Part shown: piece after piece, positions 21,141 through 33,420 of the stretch
How the letters are laid out: every line of letters begins with the position of its first letter
How positions within the stretch are numbered: the stretch's first letter is position 1
DNA from: Adiantum capillus-veneris
Lineage: Eukaryota > Streptophyta > Polypodiopsida > Polypodiales > Pteridaceae
DNA length: 64,000 nucleotides
NCBI GenBank assembly: GCA_014529385.2
Contig: CM043960.1
Coordinates: 72,305,910-72,369,909, forward strand
Direction of reading: 5' to 3'
The notes under the pieces: generated by a model
What the model was told of the DNA's origin: nothing
Seen by the model: the letters and a program-made list of their open reading frames with translations, nothing else
Database searches by the model: none
Program-made: the position numbers and the translations under genes

Positions 21141-23814
21141 GGTCCGGGGCGGGCAACAAGAGAGGCGACCTCTAAACACCCCTCAAGGCTCCCGTGCTGC
21201 TCAATTGGGGCTGGGGCAACCACAAGCACAACACAACAACAAACCCACAGCCAAACCAAAACAAGATAGGGGCACCACCTAGTTATGGTATGCGAACTAG
21301 GACGCAAGAGAAATTTTGGCACAACCAAGAAGATGCACCACACAACACACACAAACAACCTCACACCAAGACACACATGAAATGGACCAGAGAGAGCTAG
21401 AGCAAAGGGAAGAGAGAGAGGGAAGGATCTTGTGTAATACCTTATTTGTGACTTGCAAGTGGAGATGGTTCGTTATGATGCTATCGTAGAACTTGTACAA
21501 AACTCACTCAATGCTTAGTGATTGCTAATCATTGCCAAAACACACACACACTGTCTTAGGGTGTGGGAGACCTCTCACCACAATACCCTCTTACAATGGA
21601 CACAAAACTGGCAATGGAAAACACACTAAAACACTTTCTAAAATCAAGATCAACCGATAAAACTCTAAATACACAAGTCACCTTGAATTTACCAAACCGT
21701 ATTGCACAAATGGAAGGACGAAGATTTAAACGTCGAATCACGCCTTTGATGCACCAAACCTCAATTTATTGATGATGAAGGAGCATGTAAAATAGTGGTT
21801 TTGAGATTTGTGGAACTCACGCTCTCTCACTTGCAATGTGTAGCTTGAAGGCTTCTCTCACACCAAGAGTGAAGCTCACAAGTGGTTGCTACACCTAAGT
21901 CTCTCCTCACGCATAGAGTGTTGGGGTGCTATGTGAGATGTTGGAGGTTGTTTTACAAGAAGGAGAGGGGCCTATTTATAGGTTGGAGACCCCTCATAAA
22001 GATTATTGGAAATCCTAATTTACAAGCTAACAAATCAGGATTATGAATTTTTTGAATATCAAAACATTGCGGGCCTTCTTTGTCTGCTTGAGTCATGGGT
22101 GTGGGCTCAAAAGAGAGCATTATTGATGGTAAATAAGGTGAAAGTCAGTAAGGAGAGAGAAAGAGAGAGAGAGAGTGTGTGTTACTATACACATGTCTTG
22201 AGGTGAGGTGTCTTTTATGGTTAGGTCAATGCTATTTTGTGTTAGCATGTTAGTCGTTAGTAATCACTAGAAAGTTAATGTTACATTTACAATGGGTAGA
22301 GTGATTTGATTTGATGAAGGAAGAGGGGTGAATTAAAAGAGAATCATTGAGATGGTGAAGCTTTGAAGAAGCTTGAACTCACCCTTGTGTAGATTGTGGA
22401 AAAAATGACCGCTGGTCTTCTTCTTCTTCTTCGCTTCTTTACGCCGCCGCTGCCAAGGTTGATCATCGTGATGAAAATGGTAATTCCGTTGATGAGATCT
22501 TTGATTTGCAGAGGTTAAGCATGGTACACATGCTGAATTTATGTATATATATAAGGAGTAAGATGGAATTGTACTTTGGAGATAATAGAGAGAGGCATAG
22601 AGATGGTGTATGTACATGGAGAGCTCATATGAGAGCTATGGGAGTAAGTGGGGAGGTTAATGGTGAAGAAGGTGAGAGAAACCATTGAAGGTGCAGGTTT
22701 GAGTGAGGGATTGAGAGAAATGTGTGTGTGTGTGTGTGTGTGTAGAAGTGTGGAAAGAGGTGAGAGAAGACTAGGGGCTACTTGTGAAAAAAGTGTGCAG
22801 ACTGGGGTCCACTCAAAAAATCATAGCTCACCGCTGGTAGCTCCAAAAATCATGAAAAAATTTGAGGTGATTATTCAGAGCGTGGGCTACATTTTCTCTT
22901 TTGACCACTGCTCCAAATTCGGAGTGGAGATAGGTGCCAAAATTCTCACCAAAAAGCTTGTTTTTATGCTTGCAAAAGTCTTTTAGTGGACCCCTCCTTT
23001 GTTGAATTTGTACAATGCATCCAAGAGTGAGCCCCTCCTTTGTCATATCATAATACAAAGCATCCAAGTTGCCCTTGACACATGCATGGAGGAGGATTAT
23101 TGGTGAATAAAGAAATATATACATGGTGGGACTAGTGTATGGACTATTCATGGACTTTAGCTCAATGAGCACATGGTGTTAGAATAATGAGTAAAAATAA
23201 TAATAAAAATATGGAGGAGTTATGGATATGGAAAGATATTGGAATCATATGATGTGATCCCTCCTTGAATTATTTTGGGTGAAAGAGGAAAAGGTATGCA
23301 AGTAAATAATATAATAAAAGTAACCAATGAGTAGAAATCAATTTTTTGTTTTCACGAGGGTGAGGGTGAAAATGTGGGAGTGATTTGTATATAGGAAAAA
23401 TATGAGGTTAGAGTATGTACATATTGGCAAAAAATATAATTATGGTGTAAGAGGATGAAAGAAGGTGTACATAGGTTTAATAAAACACACACCTAAGTAG
23501 AAATATTTAAATAAAATACCAAAATAATTATAAAAAATCCCTATATTTAGGCCATATATACAATGAAATATTTACACACAAAGAGACCATAATATACTTT
23601 TATTTTTATTTATTTATTTTTTTTTGGCTCACCTAGCCCAGTGACTAGCTAGCTGAGGGTTTTTTAAGAAAATATAGGAAAAGCCCCCTAACTCACACAC
23701 GCCTATTTGCAGTGAAATGGTAGGGATAGCCATAGTGTTTGGGTGATTTTGGTAGGGTGGAGTAATCTAGTATGGCAATTATGGAGAGCCGAAAAACGGC
23801 TATCACTATCTAAC
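21141..23814. other. No gene seen
   Basis: Short open frames on both strands have no recognisable domains. The tract includes a (GA)/(GT) patch at 22155-22180 and a (GT)n tract at about 22719-22743. The stretch 21190-21400 is rich in CACAACA words. It may contain LTR or UTR sequence of an old element, but no terminal repeats were identified. Confidence 0.4.
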
Positions 23815-24105
23815 TTTCTTGATATCTATCTATGTATCTATCTAGATATCTATCAAAATTGTCTACCTATCTATTCGTCTATCTATCTATTTATCTATCC
23901 ACCTATCTACATATATGTTTATCTATCTATCCATCCCTCTATCCATCTATCTCTCTATTTTTCCATCCATCCATCTACCTACATATCCATCTATCTCTCT
24001 ATCCTTCCATCCATCCATCTACTTATCTACCTACCTACATATCTATCAATCTATTTGTCCATCCATATGTGTCTTTGCCTATCTTGTTTTTTAATTGATT
24101 ATTAC
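23815..24105. repeat. Degenerate (TATC)n minisatellite
   Basis: About 290 bp of imperfect CTAT/CCAT/CTAC tetranucleotides with higher-order copies of ATCTATCTCTCTAT-like blocks (about 23946 and about 23990). The long frames of Ile-Tyr-Leu-Ser residues across it are artefacts. Confidence 0.85.
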
Positions 24106-24929
24106 TATCTTTATTTCTTAGATTCTTTAAAATAGTTCTTATTTTCTTGTTAATATTTATACTTTCAAACTCATCATCTATCTATTTTTAATGCTTTATT
24201 AATATATTCATTTACAAATATAAATATATTTATATAATTATATATGTTCTTTAAAAATGTTAAGGTTTGACTCGCACCCAGTACCAGTGGGGATAGTGCA
24301 AGCAATTTACAGTGAAAATTACTTTGTGGTCGCACTTATACAAAAAGAATAAGGAGAGATTTTCTAGGTGCAGGGCAATAGTGAGCAACAGAATTGGTTC
24401 TTGAAGACCTGGAAATGAGGAGTGCTTTGCACCTCCGTGTCTTTTGCTTAACACCTCCAAAATCCATAGTGCGAGTAGTACTGCAAGAGGGCTTGGATTT
24501 CCTGCATCACATCATGAACATGCCTAAAATGGGCAAGCAAATTATCTTGTTGGCTTTGCTAACCCCGAGTGTGACATGGCTCTAAGAATGATTTTCTAGA
24601 GAAATTGACTAGTTGAACCAAACGTTTATTTATCTAAGTTACATTTTAGGTTCATCTTTTCTATTTTACATTACAAAATGTATTTATTTTTATTTTTTAT
24701 TTTTTGGCCTTCAAATCTATTTATGAGGACTAAATTATTATATATAATTTTTTATTTTTTAGCTAACCTTTACATCTCTAATGGAGAAGAAAGTGTATGC
24801 TTGAATGGAGAAAAGGGTACACGCATAGTATTTATAGTGATGTAGCTTTTCAATCTAAAAATCTTTAGATCAAAAGATCTATCGATCTAAAGATTTTCTA
24901 TTGATTTTTTTTTAATAAAAAATAATAAT
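24106..24929. other. No gene seen
   Basis: AT-rich sequence. A short palindromic cluster of AGATCTATCGATCT words lies at about 24858-24900, next to the truncated end of the copia relic. Confidence 0.45.
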
Positions 24930-25875
24930 ACGGGCTAGGCGTGTATAATACGGGATATTCACGTATAATCCCGTATAATATGTATAAAGTTATTATCACG
25001 TATCTTCTTTTTGCCCTTATCACCAGAATAATACGTATAAATAGAATAATGGCAATGCATCTTCTTTTTTCCCTTATCACCAAAATTTCTAGACAAATTG
25101 TTGCCAACAGAAGCATTAGGAACATGTGATTTTCCACTCGTCGAAGAACCATAAGAAGTGGCTGCATTGCTGTTACCACCTTTTCTTTGAGTAGCAATAA
25201 AGGCCTGTTCAACTGGACATTGTCTAGTCCTGTTTTTTTTGGAAAGTGACTCTTGCAATAGCAATGTGCATAATGCATCAAACTCGACAACTTCAGGATT
25301 TCCTTGGGTCATAAGTCTCCAAGTACTAGCAAAAGTCTGGTAAGAATCTGGTAAGGCATCAAGAACAGTCTACACAAGGGAACTGTCCAAAATCACTTCT
25401 CCTACAGAAATAAGTTAAACGTTGCTCATTGATATCCTTGACACCAGCAAGGAAAGTGTCCATGTCATCTTTCTCATGCATAATCTTCAACTCCAGCTCT
25501 TATACAACAATGAAACTTTAGACTCATTGCGACTTGCATAAAGACTAGCCAGAATATCCCAAGTTTGTTTTGTAGATTTTGTTGAACGAATGTGAGGAGT
25601 AATGGTGTGCTTCATAGAAAACGCAATCAATGCATGAGCCTGTGAATCCTTTACATCCCAACGAGCTTGCTCAACCGTAGGCAAAAAAACTCTAACAGCA
25701 GCAATCCTTGTAGCAAGACTTGCAACATCCTCAACATTGCCTATATCCTCAGAACTAGGATGTACATCAATGCCTTGCACAATGTTTCAAACTTCCTTTG
25801 ACACAAGAACATGTTGCATCATATAAGCCCACATAGGGTAATTGTTCCCATCCAATCTGTCCTCAGCAGCAAACA
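24930..25875 (-). pseudogene. Ty1/copia gag relic (main part, interrupted by CACTA-1)
   Basis: Reading the minus strand downward from 25875: DRLDGNNYPMWAYMMQHVL, then a UBN2-type gag core (ARWDVKDSQAHALIAF, TKQTWDILASLYASRNESK). Lower down is a linker (RKGGNSNAATSYGSS) and a damaged zinc knuckle in which a segment of about 70 bp is duplicated and Cys residues are lost. There is a TGA at about 25785-25787 and frameshifts at about 25300-25490. The protease, integrase and reverse transcriptase are absent: the element is truncated at about 24930. The N-terminal codons lie on the other side of the CACTA-1 insertion, at 32679-32650. Confidence 0.75.
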
Positions 25876-25878
25876 TCT
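25876..25878. repeat. 3-bp target-site duplication, left copy (TCT)
   Basis: TCT immediately precedes the CACTA terminus at 25879. The matching TCT follows the right terminus at 32649-32651. A 3-bp duplication is the CACTA superfamily standard. Confidence 0.9.
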
Positions 25879-25904
25879 CACTACAACACAACATGGAGAT
25901 ATCG

Positions 25905-26030
25905 ACGCGCGTATATCGACGAAATTAGCGGGCGTCACTATACGCGTCGATATACGCGTCTCAATGTACGTCGATATACGCATGGAAAGGCTTTACTTCC
26001 CATGCGTATATCGATGCGTATAGCGATGCA
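25905..26030. repeat. CACTA-1 left subterminal repeats
   Basis: At least six variants of a CGTATATCGACG / TATACGCGTCGATA motif in both orientations within 125 bp. By family analogy these are binding sites for the element proteins. Confidence 0.75.
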
Positions 26031-26130
26031 AAAAAAATTGGGGGAAAAAAGCGAAACCCGCGAGTAGCAGGGGCCATTTTCGCCTGCGCTCTGCTCAAAT
26101 CTTGGCCTCCACCTGCTGCGCAGGTATTAT

Positions 26131-26132
<2 letters not shown>

Positions 26133-26168
<36 letters not shown>
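26133..26168. repeat. C36 homopolymer
   Basis: Thirty-six consecutive C residues on the plus strand inside CACTA-1, followed by AAACCCC. The length in the living genome is uncertain because such runs are hard to sequence. Confidence 0.9.
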
Positions 26169-26170
<2 letters not shown>

Positions 26171-26202
26171 ACCCCTCTCTCTCTCTCTACATTGTGCGTG
26201 TG

Positions 26203-26208
<6 letters not shown>

Positions 26209-26276
<68 letters not shown>

Positions 26277-26299
26277 GTGTGTGTGTGTGTGTGTGTGTA

Positions 26300-26347
<48 letters not shown>

Positions 26348-26405
26348 GTGTGTGTGTGTGTAGGAAAGAGAGAGAGAGAGAAATGTGTGTGTGTGTGTAG
26401 GTAAT

Positions 26406-26469
<64 letters not shown>
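26209..26469. repeat. Alternating (GA)n / (GT)n microsatellite cluster
   Basis: Blocks in order: (GA)n about 26209-26273, (GT)n about 26277-26299, (GA)n about 26304-26344, (GT)n about 26346-26361, (GA)n about 26365-26381, (GT)n about 26383-26399, (GA)n about 26409-26469. A TAGGAAAGAGAG phrase separates successive units, so the GT+GA pair was amplified as a unit. Confidence 0.92.
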
Positions 26470-26475
<6 letters not shown>

Positions 26476-26540
26476 ATTAATGTATGCTTAGGAAATTAAA
26501 ATTAAAGAAAAATAATTAAAGAGAGAAATGAAATGAAATG

Positions 26541-26929
26541 TTATATTAACGTCTTCAAAAGGCCAAAGTGACCTATGAGACATGAGACAAGAAAGTTACA
26601 ATGTGATGGATCTGATACAAAGTCAGAGTAAGAAGATGACAAAATAAAATATTATGGAATCCTAAACTGCTGGGTATGGACTAAACGGTTAAACCAGCTA
26701 GCTAGGATAGGTAGATCATAGGAGATCCAGTAGCTGTCGCTGGCGGATCTCATCAATCTCCTCCATAGTCAGTAGTCTGACCGGGCGTTATGCATGTCGA
26801 GCCAAAGTGACCTAGCTAGATCCTCTGATGCAGCCTCTGTCGATGTTGTGTAGTTCTCCGCAGTCGTGGACGTCTAGATCTCCCTAGCTCAGTCGCTCGT
26901 TCGATCAGTAGAGAGATAGGGAAGTAGAG

Positions 26930-26930
<1 letters not shown>
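26541..26930 (-). mobile_element. Possible LINE 3'-end relic with (GA)n flank
   Basis: 26541-26582 (TTATATTAAC, GGCCAAAGTGACCTATGAGAC) aligns with the 3' end of the two LINE copies at 42704 and 45996 (TTTATTAAC, GGCCGAAGTCGGCCTATGAGAC) and, like them, lies just right of a (GA)n tract. The rest to about 26930 has no recognisable coding sequence, so only the terminal similarity supports the call. Confidence 0.4.
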
Positions 26931-27291
<361 letters not shown>

Positions 27292-27339
27292 TAGAGAGAG
27301 TGAGATCGAGAGAGAAAGAGAGATCAAGATCGCTTTTTT

Positions 27340-27665
27340 GAGCAAGAACCATGCAAGGCTTGTGAATCTTTCTCAAGTTTCTCATCCATCTCCACATTAT
27401 CTTCTGGCTTGGACATGGAGGCCCCGTCCGGTTTACAATCAGGTAGAAAACTTTCATTGGGCTGAGAACTTCCATGGCTTGTGCTTTCATCAAGTGCGGC
27501 ATTGGAAAGCTTTCTCTGACAGGCTACCTCGGAATGGAGGCAGGTGGGTTCGTAGACAGAGAAGAAACTATGGAACTAAAAGAGGCAAAGGGGTTTTGTC
27601 TGCTACATGCATTGCCATGTACACCTGGGAGTGCACGTATGTGTCTACCCATATAGGATTTGACC
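27340..27665. other. Unassigned sequence upstream of the CACTA-1 transposase
   Basis: Three overlapping open frames lie here on the plus strand, the best being 27474-27656 (GKLSLTGYLGMEAGG). No family is recognised. It may be 5' UTR/intron of the transposase gene or captured sequence. Confidence 0.35.
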
Positions 27666-27697
27666 AATAAAGACGAGATTTTGACCCGGTGGTCCTG

Positions 27698-27733
27698 ATC
27701 TCCGTACACCTCTGGACCGAGGTGTACGGAGAT
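27698..27733. promoter_or_regulatory. Perfect 15-bp hairpin upstream of the CACTA-1 transposase
   Basis: Arms ATCTCCGTACACCTC and GAGGTGTACGGAGAT flank a 6-nt loop (TGGACC), 87 bases before the transposase ATG. The same module in reverse complement, with a shared flank (AATAAAGACGAGAT), lies upstream of the CACTA-2 transposase in three tandem copies (39201-39750). Conservation at the same place in two elements suggests a regulatory or protein-binding role. That role is inferred. Confidence 0.6.
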
Positions 27734-27819
27734 TGGGCAAGACTAGAGAATGCGAGGTAGTTTACATTGTGAGGAGTATATATATATATATATTAAAACA
27801 ACATTCATAATCATTGTAG

Positions 27820-30586
27820 ATGGCAACGTCATCAACTAACATGGAGGAAAAGATTGCATGCTCGTGCACGCTCTGCAAGTATCAAATCCTGCGCAAGCGT
27901 AGGATATGTAATGAGCATGTGCACAAGTATGGAGAGTTTGCTAGAGAAACCGTACAGAATCTGCGATATGACTCCCACGGAACGGGCATTGATTTCTGCG
28001 ACATAGCACCTACATCTGAGAGAGAGAGAAAAAAGATTATGCGTGAAGGTCCGACCAATATAGAGCCACGGATGGAAGCAGAAAAGGGCTTACAGACAGA
28101 AGACGATGGCATGGAGGAGATGCTGGATGCCTTCTTCCAGACAAGCGAGGAGAACGCGAACGAAGCAGCACCAGAAGCCATGCGCCTATCTCCTGAAGAC
28201 ATGTTGAGGAAGTTGGCACGTCAACCAATCTATGAAGGCGCCAAAATATCTGTGCTTCGTACTTGTCTGGCGTTTTTGAATCTTCAGTCAGTGTACGGGT
28301 GGTTAGATGCAAGCGTCACTGCTTTGTTTAGGTACGTAATTTTCAAAAGAGATTTTTCGATTGCAACGGTGATGTGCTCGGAGAGCTTTTTAATTTAATG
28401 TGGCTTAAACAGGTTATTGCGGGAGAAACTTCTCCCGGCTGGCAATGAAATGCCCCCCTCTATGCCAGACGCAAAGCAACTTCTGACCTAAGTTGGCTTG
28501 GACTACAACAAGATTCATGCATGTCCAAATGATTGCATTCTTTTTCGCAATGAATTCGTAGATTGTCTGTCGTGTCCTAAGTGCGGAGCAATCTACAAAT
28601 AGATCCATTGACGCAACATTTAGGGTGCCCGCTGATTTGAAGGCTTGGAGGCACATTGAAGATACCTCGCCACATTTTAAGAGTGAACCACCCAATTTGC
28701 ATTTGGGCATGGCAATGGATGGAGTCAATCCATTTGGCTTGAGAAGCTCGTCATGGAGCACTTGGCCTGTGTGCCTTATCAATTACAACCTCCCGCCGTG
28801 GCTTGCTATCAAGAAGGGTCATTTGATTTTAAGCTTGATTGTACCTGGTAAGTTCAAGGCAAAAAACATGGATGTTTATCTAGCTCCACTAGTTGACGAG
28901 CTCCAGGAGTTATGGCATGGGATCAACATAGCAGATGCGGTTGAACTGGTAGGACAACAACATGCAAGGATCCATGGACTTCTTATGTGGACTATGCATG
29001 ATTGGCCAGGATACGGAGAAGCTTTTGGTAATGGTTATTGATTTATAAAATTCTCGCTATTCGCAAGCCCTTTGCCTTGGCCTGATTCATGCTTTGATAT
29101 ATGCAGGACTAACAACTTCGGGATACAATGTATGTCCAATTTGCGGGCAGTCTACCTCTCTTCGAAAGACAATTTATCAAGGCCACCACCGTTATCTTCC
29201 AGATGGCCATCAGTTGCGCGAAGGCCAGCTTGGTCGCGTCGAATGTCCTCCTATGCATGTACAAGAGTGGCGTCGCCGATGGGAGCAACATGAGGGGCAA
29301 CCTGTTCCAGGAATGAAACGTTTGTCCATTCTCCATACGTTGTCGTACTGGGGTGATATACTAATTAACCATTTGCTGGATCCAATGCATATATTCAAGA
29401 ATGTGGGAGAGCTCCTCTGGAAGACAATCATGGGAATGAAAGACAATCGAGCTTCACGAGATGATTTGCAGTTGGTTGGAAAGATGCCAGAGCTGTGGCC
29501 TTTCACCAATGCAGCTGGTCAAACAAAACTTCCAAGAGCGCCATGGGTATTGCTAAAAAATGAAGAGCGACAAGTGAAAAGGGTGATTTCAGAGTTTAGG
29601 ACGCCAACAGGATATATGCGATGTCTCAAGACAGCATTCACCCGTGACGATCAACTGTCAGGGTTGAAATCGCATGACTGGCATAAGTTCTTGCAATTCA
29701 TTCTTCCAATTGCGATCAAGGGGTGTTTAACGGAGGAAGTACGGACCTGCATATACAAGATTTCAGAGCTAGTGCGGTGGATCTCTTCCAAGGAGATACG
29801 GGAGGAAGAGCATCTTGACAGATCAGAGAACCCATATCTCTAGAAGAGGAAGAGCTGGCTATTGGATGTGACTGGAAGTATCATACATACATGGCACTGT
29901 GGTCGCATGGAAAGCATTTCAAAACACAACAAATTGACAGCAGAAGAAACACGTTTGACAGTGGGGTAATGGTCAGTTTCATGCAAAAGACCAGGGCCAG
30001 TGCTAGAGACACGAATGAGAGCACTAGCAACCTGGATTACTGTGGTCTGGTGTCAGATATCCTGAAAGTAAGCTTCAGGCGGTTTGAGATGTTTTTATTG
30101 GATGTGAAGTGGTTGAAGGTGATTACTTTTGGTCGCAATGCAACGGTACGCAGAGATGGAAACAAGCTTGTGCAAATAGATTCTACAAAGACTTGGACAG
30201 ATGCGAGCGACACATTTGCTCTCCCTGAACATTGCGAGCAAGTGGTCTTTGTACCGGACCCTCGAGAGCGACAATAGTGGTTTGTGGTTCAGGTTGCTCC
30301 AAGAAATAAACAAGTATTTGAAGGGCAAGATCTCCTGGAGGAAAGTCAGTCAGACGACGTCCATACTACTGTGACATTAGATGAGATGGACGAAGGTATG
30401 GCAGAGGAAGCTGACAGATATACGAGGGATGACGCAGACGAGCCATAATTGACACTTGTAGATGAAGATGCAATGGATGAAGACAATCTGCCAGAATGAG
30501 TTGGGGCAGAGTTATGTTTGCAATTAGAGATAGACGATGATACGGTGCAAGATCTTATCGATGATGCCTCACTCGTCGAGGCCTAG
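27820..30586 (+). pseudogene. CACTA-1 Tnp2-type transposase (broken)
   Basis: Exon 1 starts at ATG 27820 with a Cys-rich N-terminus (CSCTLCKYQIL) and runs to a GTACGT donor at about 28332. Exon 2 from about 28410 has the GLDYNKIHACPNDCILF and CPKCG zinc-type motif but carries a stop (LLT-stop) and lacks its 3' part. The Transposase_21 core follows: MAMDGVNPFGLRSSSWSTWPV, INYNLPPWLAIKKGH, NMDVYLAPLVDELQELWHGI, WTMHDWPGYG. After an intron near 29035-29104 come NVCPICG, HLLDPMHIFKNVGE and a DUF4218 region (TPTGYMRCLK, GLKSHDWHKFLQFILP). The end of DUF4218 is deleted after about 29843. A DUF4216 module (29890-30277) and an acidic tail follow, with a TAG at about 30276. The enzyme would cut and paste the element. 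This copy has several stops. Confidence 0.85.
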
Positions 30587-30693
30587 GCCTGTAAGTGTTT
30601 GTGTGAAGACTTTGATTTAAAATTAAGCTTAAATTTAATTTAAACAACTGTGTTTTGACGCTTTATTTTACTTTCTTATTGCAGGACTTTAGT

Positions 30694-31811
30694 ATGGCGG
30701 ACGAGATTCCAGATCCCGCTTCCATGAGTGCAGATGCATTCATGGGCTTCGTTACACGGATGCCACCTGCTTAGATGGCAGAGGCTTCTCAGTACTGGGT
30801 AGCCAAAGGCACGCGTACTACGCCTTCGGGCTTCACACCCGAGGGACCGACGCCTGGGGGGGGGACGCCTATGGGTACGATGCCTTCTTCTCCCATCACG
30901 GCCGCTTCGACACCTAGGGGTGGGGCAGAGGCTGGTACGTCCTCATCTCCGCAGCACAGGCGCACTCGCCGATCTCGATGATCGTCAGGTGGAGGTGGTG
31001 GTTTTTGTGGAGGAGGGTCCACAGATGCTTCGACCCCTCCTCGCTCTCGACCCCCGTCTTACCCAGGCACACCTCTCGACACACCTCTTGGCACACCTCG
31101 GACACCTTGGGGGGCACACGATCCTAGTGCCTCCAAGATCTATACTGTACGGGGAGATGGTTCTGTTGACATGGGTAGAGTCGGGACAGAGATGCGACAG
31201 CGGATTCGCCAGCTCGTGGAGCTGCAGTTTTCAACCAGCATTCTGACGTCTTGGGATCAACAAGACAAGGAAAAAGTCACTTACATAGTGGAGACCATCC
31301 TGAGAGAGTACCAGCCTGCTCCGGGTTCTTCCGTTGTTTCGGCGCGGTGGATCAAGGGTGTTGCACGGGACACCATCAAACATTGACGAGATGCAGCTCG
31401 GAAGGCTTTCAGGACCGGCTCGCCGAAGCCTTCGGGCATCCCACATGAGACGTGGCTGCAGATCAGGGAGGATGAGCGGACAACGGCCACGTGGTTCAGA
31501 CAGCAGCGTGAGGCCGCGCAGGTACGACAGATGACTAGGGGGACATCTCATCTTGGTAGCGGAGGCTTCGACACCTTTCGCTATGAGTTTGTGAGTTTCT
31601 AATCCAATCTTAACTATGGCGTTTTTTAAAACGCGATGAATCATGTATTCTTATTACTTTGATTTTTGTATAAACGCAGAATCTTGCGATGCATAGAGCT
31701 CCATCACGCGAGGAGGAGTCAGATGGATATCGCAGAGGTATCTATGAAGTACTGAATGATCTTGAAGCTTCAGGAGAGCCTGTAGACTGGGAGGCCGTAC
31801 AGTTTCGCTGA
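30694..31811 (+). pseudogene. CACTA-1 second gene (TNPA/Transposase_24-like)
   Basis: An acceptor at about 30684 precedes ATG 30694 (MADEIPDPASMS). An in-frame TAG at 30772 is followed by a Pro/Gly/Thr-rich linker to 30981. A conserved block then lies at about 31170-31385 in a shifted frame: IRQLVELQFSTSILTSW, then YIVETILREYQPA. A further part around 31386-31590 includes TSHLGSGGFDTF. The last exon (from about 31681) ends EPVDWEAVQFR-stop. The homologous genes in CACTA-2 and at 44.9-56.7 kb share this order. Known En/Spm elements encode a second, DNA-binding protein that recognises the subterminal repeats, and this gene is its positional equivalent. The frame has at least two breaks. Confidence 0.65.
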
Positions 31812-31989
31812 TCGCTTGAGGTGAGACGTTAGTATGTGTGAGTTGATTTAATTAAGTCACTATATGTGAAGTAATATCAATACTAATTTTGTGAGTTGTC
31901 CTATGTGCAGGTTGCGACGCCTAGTCATTGGTGGACCAGATTTCATCTATATGCTTTGTGAGACACAGACACGCTTCTTTATCTCTTTT

Positions 31990-32265
31990 TTGTACAAACA
32001 GTTAGTGTTCAGACAGTTATTGTTTCCCTTATGGTTATGATTATTGTCATTGTCATTGTATAGACAGTTATTGTTTCTCTTTCTGGTTATGCTTATGGTT
32101 ATTGTTAATTTTGTTTATGGTTATGGTTATCTGCATTATGGTTTTGACCAAAGTGGTTATAGCCGGTTATGGTTTTAAGTTATGGTTATGCTTTTAAGTT
32201 ATGGTTATGGTTCGTTATGGTTATGCTTTTAAGTTATGGCTATGCTTTTTAGTTGGTACGATTGT
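31990..32265. repeat. Degenerate (TTATGG)n hexamer array
   Basis: Repeated GGTTATG / TTATGGTTATG words interrupted by ATTGTCATTG and AAGTTATG variants, between the second gene and the right subterminal repeats. The reverse-complement array sits in the same relative place in CACTA-2 (34960-35240). Confidence 0.8.
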
Positions 32266-32524
32266 CTTTCATTGGCCTTAAATCTCATGTGAGATCCTAC
32301 ATGGATAGCATGTAGGAGGCGTATACATGATATGGTTATTTTTGAAAAGTTTATGTAAAAACAAAGGGAACTCTGCCGAAATTTTTGCGCGCGGGAGTAT
32401 GGTTGATATTTTGGTGCTGCTCGCTTTCTTGGACAGAGGGCAGGAAGTCTGGCTGTGGTTGTGTCCATCTTTTAACTGGGCATAGGCCAGGCTACCTGCC
32501 TTTTGCCCAAGAATTTTTTTTTTT

Positions 32525-32648
32525 GCTATGGTCGTCGCTATATGCGTTGCTATGCCCGTCGCTATCCGCGTCGCTAATAGCGACTGGTTTCACAGCGACG
32601 CATATAGCGACGATATATGCGTCGATAACACCTGTTTTTGTTGTAGTG
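32525..32648. repeat. CACTA-1 right subterminal repeats and terminus
   Basis: Motifs GTCGCTAT[AC][TC]GCGT and their inverse (GCGACGCATATAGCGACG) occur about seven times before the terminal GTTGTAGTG. They mirror those at the left end with slightly different sequence. Confidence 0.8.
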
Positions 32649-33035
32649 TCTTGAACACATATGTGTTGTTGTCAGCCATGGTAAATGATGTATCTGATAT
32701 GAAAACTATCCAAAAAGAGAAGAAGGAAAGCGGTAACAACATGTGCTATATAGCACAAACCATAGAAGACCGTAAGGACCTTTTATGCAAAAAACGACAA
32801 TGAAATTTTTTTTGCACAAAATGATGAAATAGCCTGCATATGCCTGTAGTGAAAATGGAGGCCTAAATGAGCCCGAACAAAAAATGTGAGCGGCTTATGC
32901 TCTTTGAGCTCTCCCAAAATTTTTGTCAATCTGCGAACGCTTGCCAAAGCTCACTAAAATCGGAGAAGTGAGCATGCGTATGCCGGAGCTACTCACGACT
33001 AAGCCCGCAAGGATGCAACCTGCTCTGATACCAAT
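32649..33035 (-). pseudogene. Copia gag start codon, leader and primer-binding site
   Basis: On the minus strand the gag start codon is at 32679-32677, followed by ten codons up to the CACTA-1 insertion. Upstream is a leader, and at 33033-33022 a primer-binding site TGGTATCAGAGC, complementary to the 3' region of initiator tRNA-Met as in most plant copia elements. It belongs to the gag relic at 24930-25875. Confidence 0.8.
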
Positions 33036-33420
33036 TGTTGGAATTAGGGTTGCAGGAAAACATACACAACTTGGAGAAGACAAAGGAACTTGCTCAAGGC
33101 ACACAAATGAGAGTGTATTACTTATTGTGCAATGGAAAGATAGATAGCCCTAGAATGATGGGTGTATATACATGCACGAGGGGAAAAACCTCCTGAAGAG
33201 GGAAAAAAATTCCCCGACGGTCCTAAGTGTGTTCACACACATCACTACCACATATATATGGTAACATGAGAAGCATTTTGTGATTAGCATAATTATTAAT
33301 GTGTATATGACCAATAATCCCTTGCATTGGTTCTCTCTTCTTTCTATTGTAAATAACCTCTCATGATTTTCTCACTCTTTTTCAACTCATTGCTCTCACA
33401 CACGCAAATATGTGTGATGA
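33036..33420 (-). mobile_element. Probable 5' LTR of the copia relic (outer end undefined)
   Basis: On the minus strand the LTR should end ...CCAACA just before the primer-binding site, so it begins on the plus strand with TGTTGGAATTAGGG at 33036. No second LTR copy was found at the truncated end (about 24.9 kb), so the distal boundary is a guess. The region 33421-34428 has no recognisable gene. Confidence 0.5.

Noticed and set aside
23743-24135. Tyr-Leu-Ser-Ile-rich protein of 130 residues
   Set aside because: It is a translation of a degenerate TATC tetranucleotide tract; two overlapping frames give the same kind of sequence.
24260-24335. Another SINE head (GGTGCGAGTC-like B box on the minus strand)
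   Set aside because: The B box has two mismatches and no A box was found at the proper distance.
27338-27670. Captured host gene fragment inside CACTA-1
   Set aside because: The open frames overlap in several phases and show no recognisable domain. It was left as unassigned sequence.
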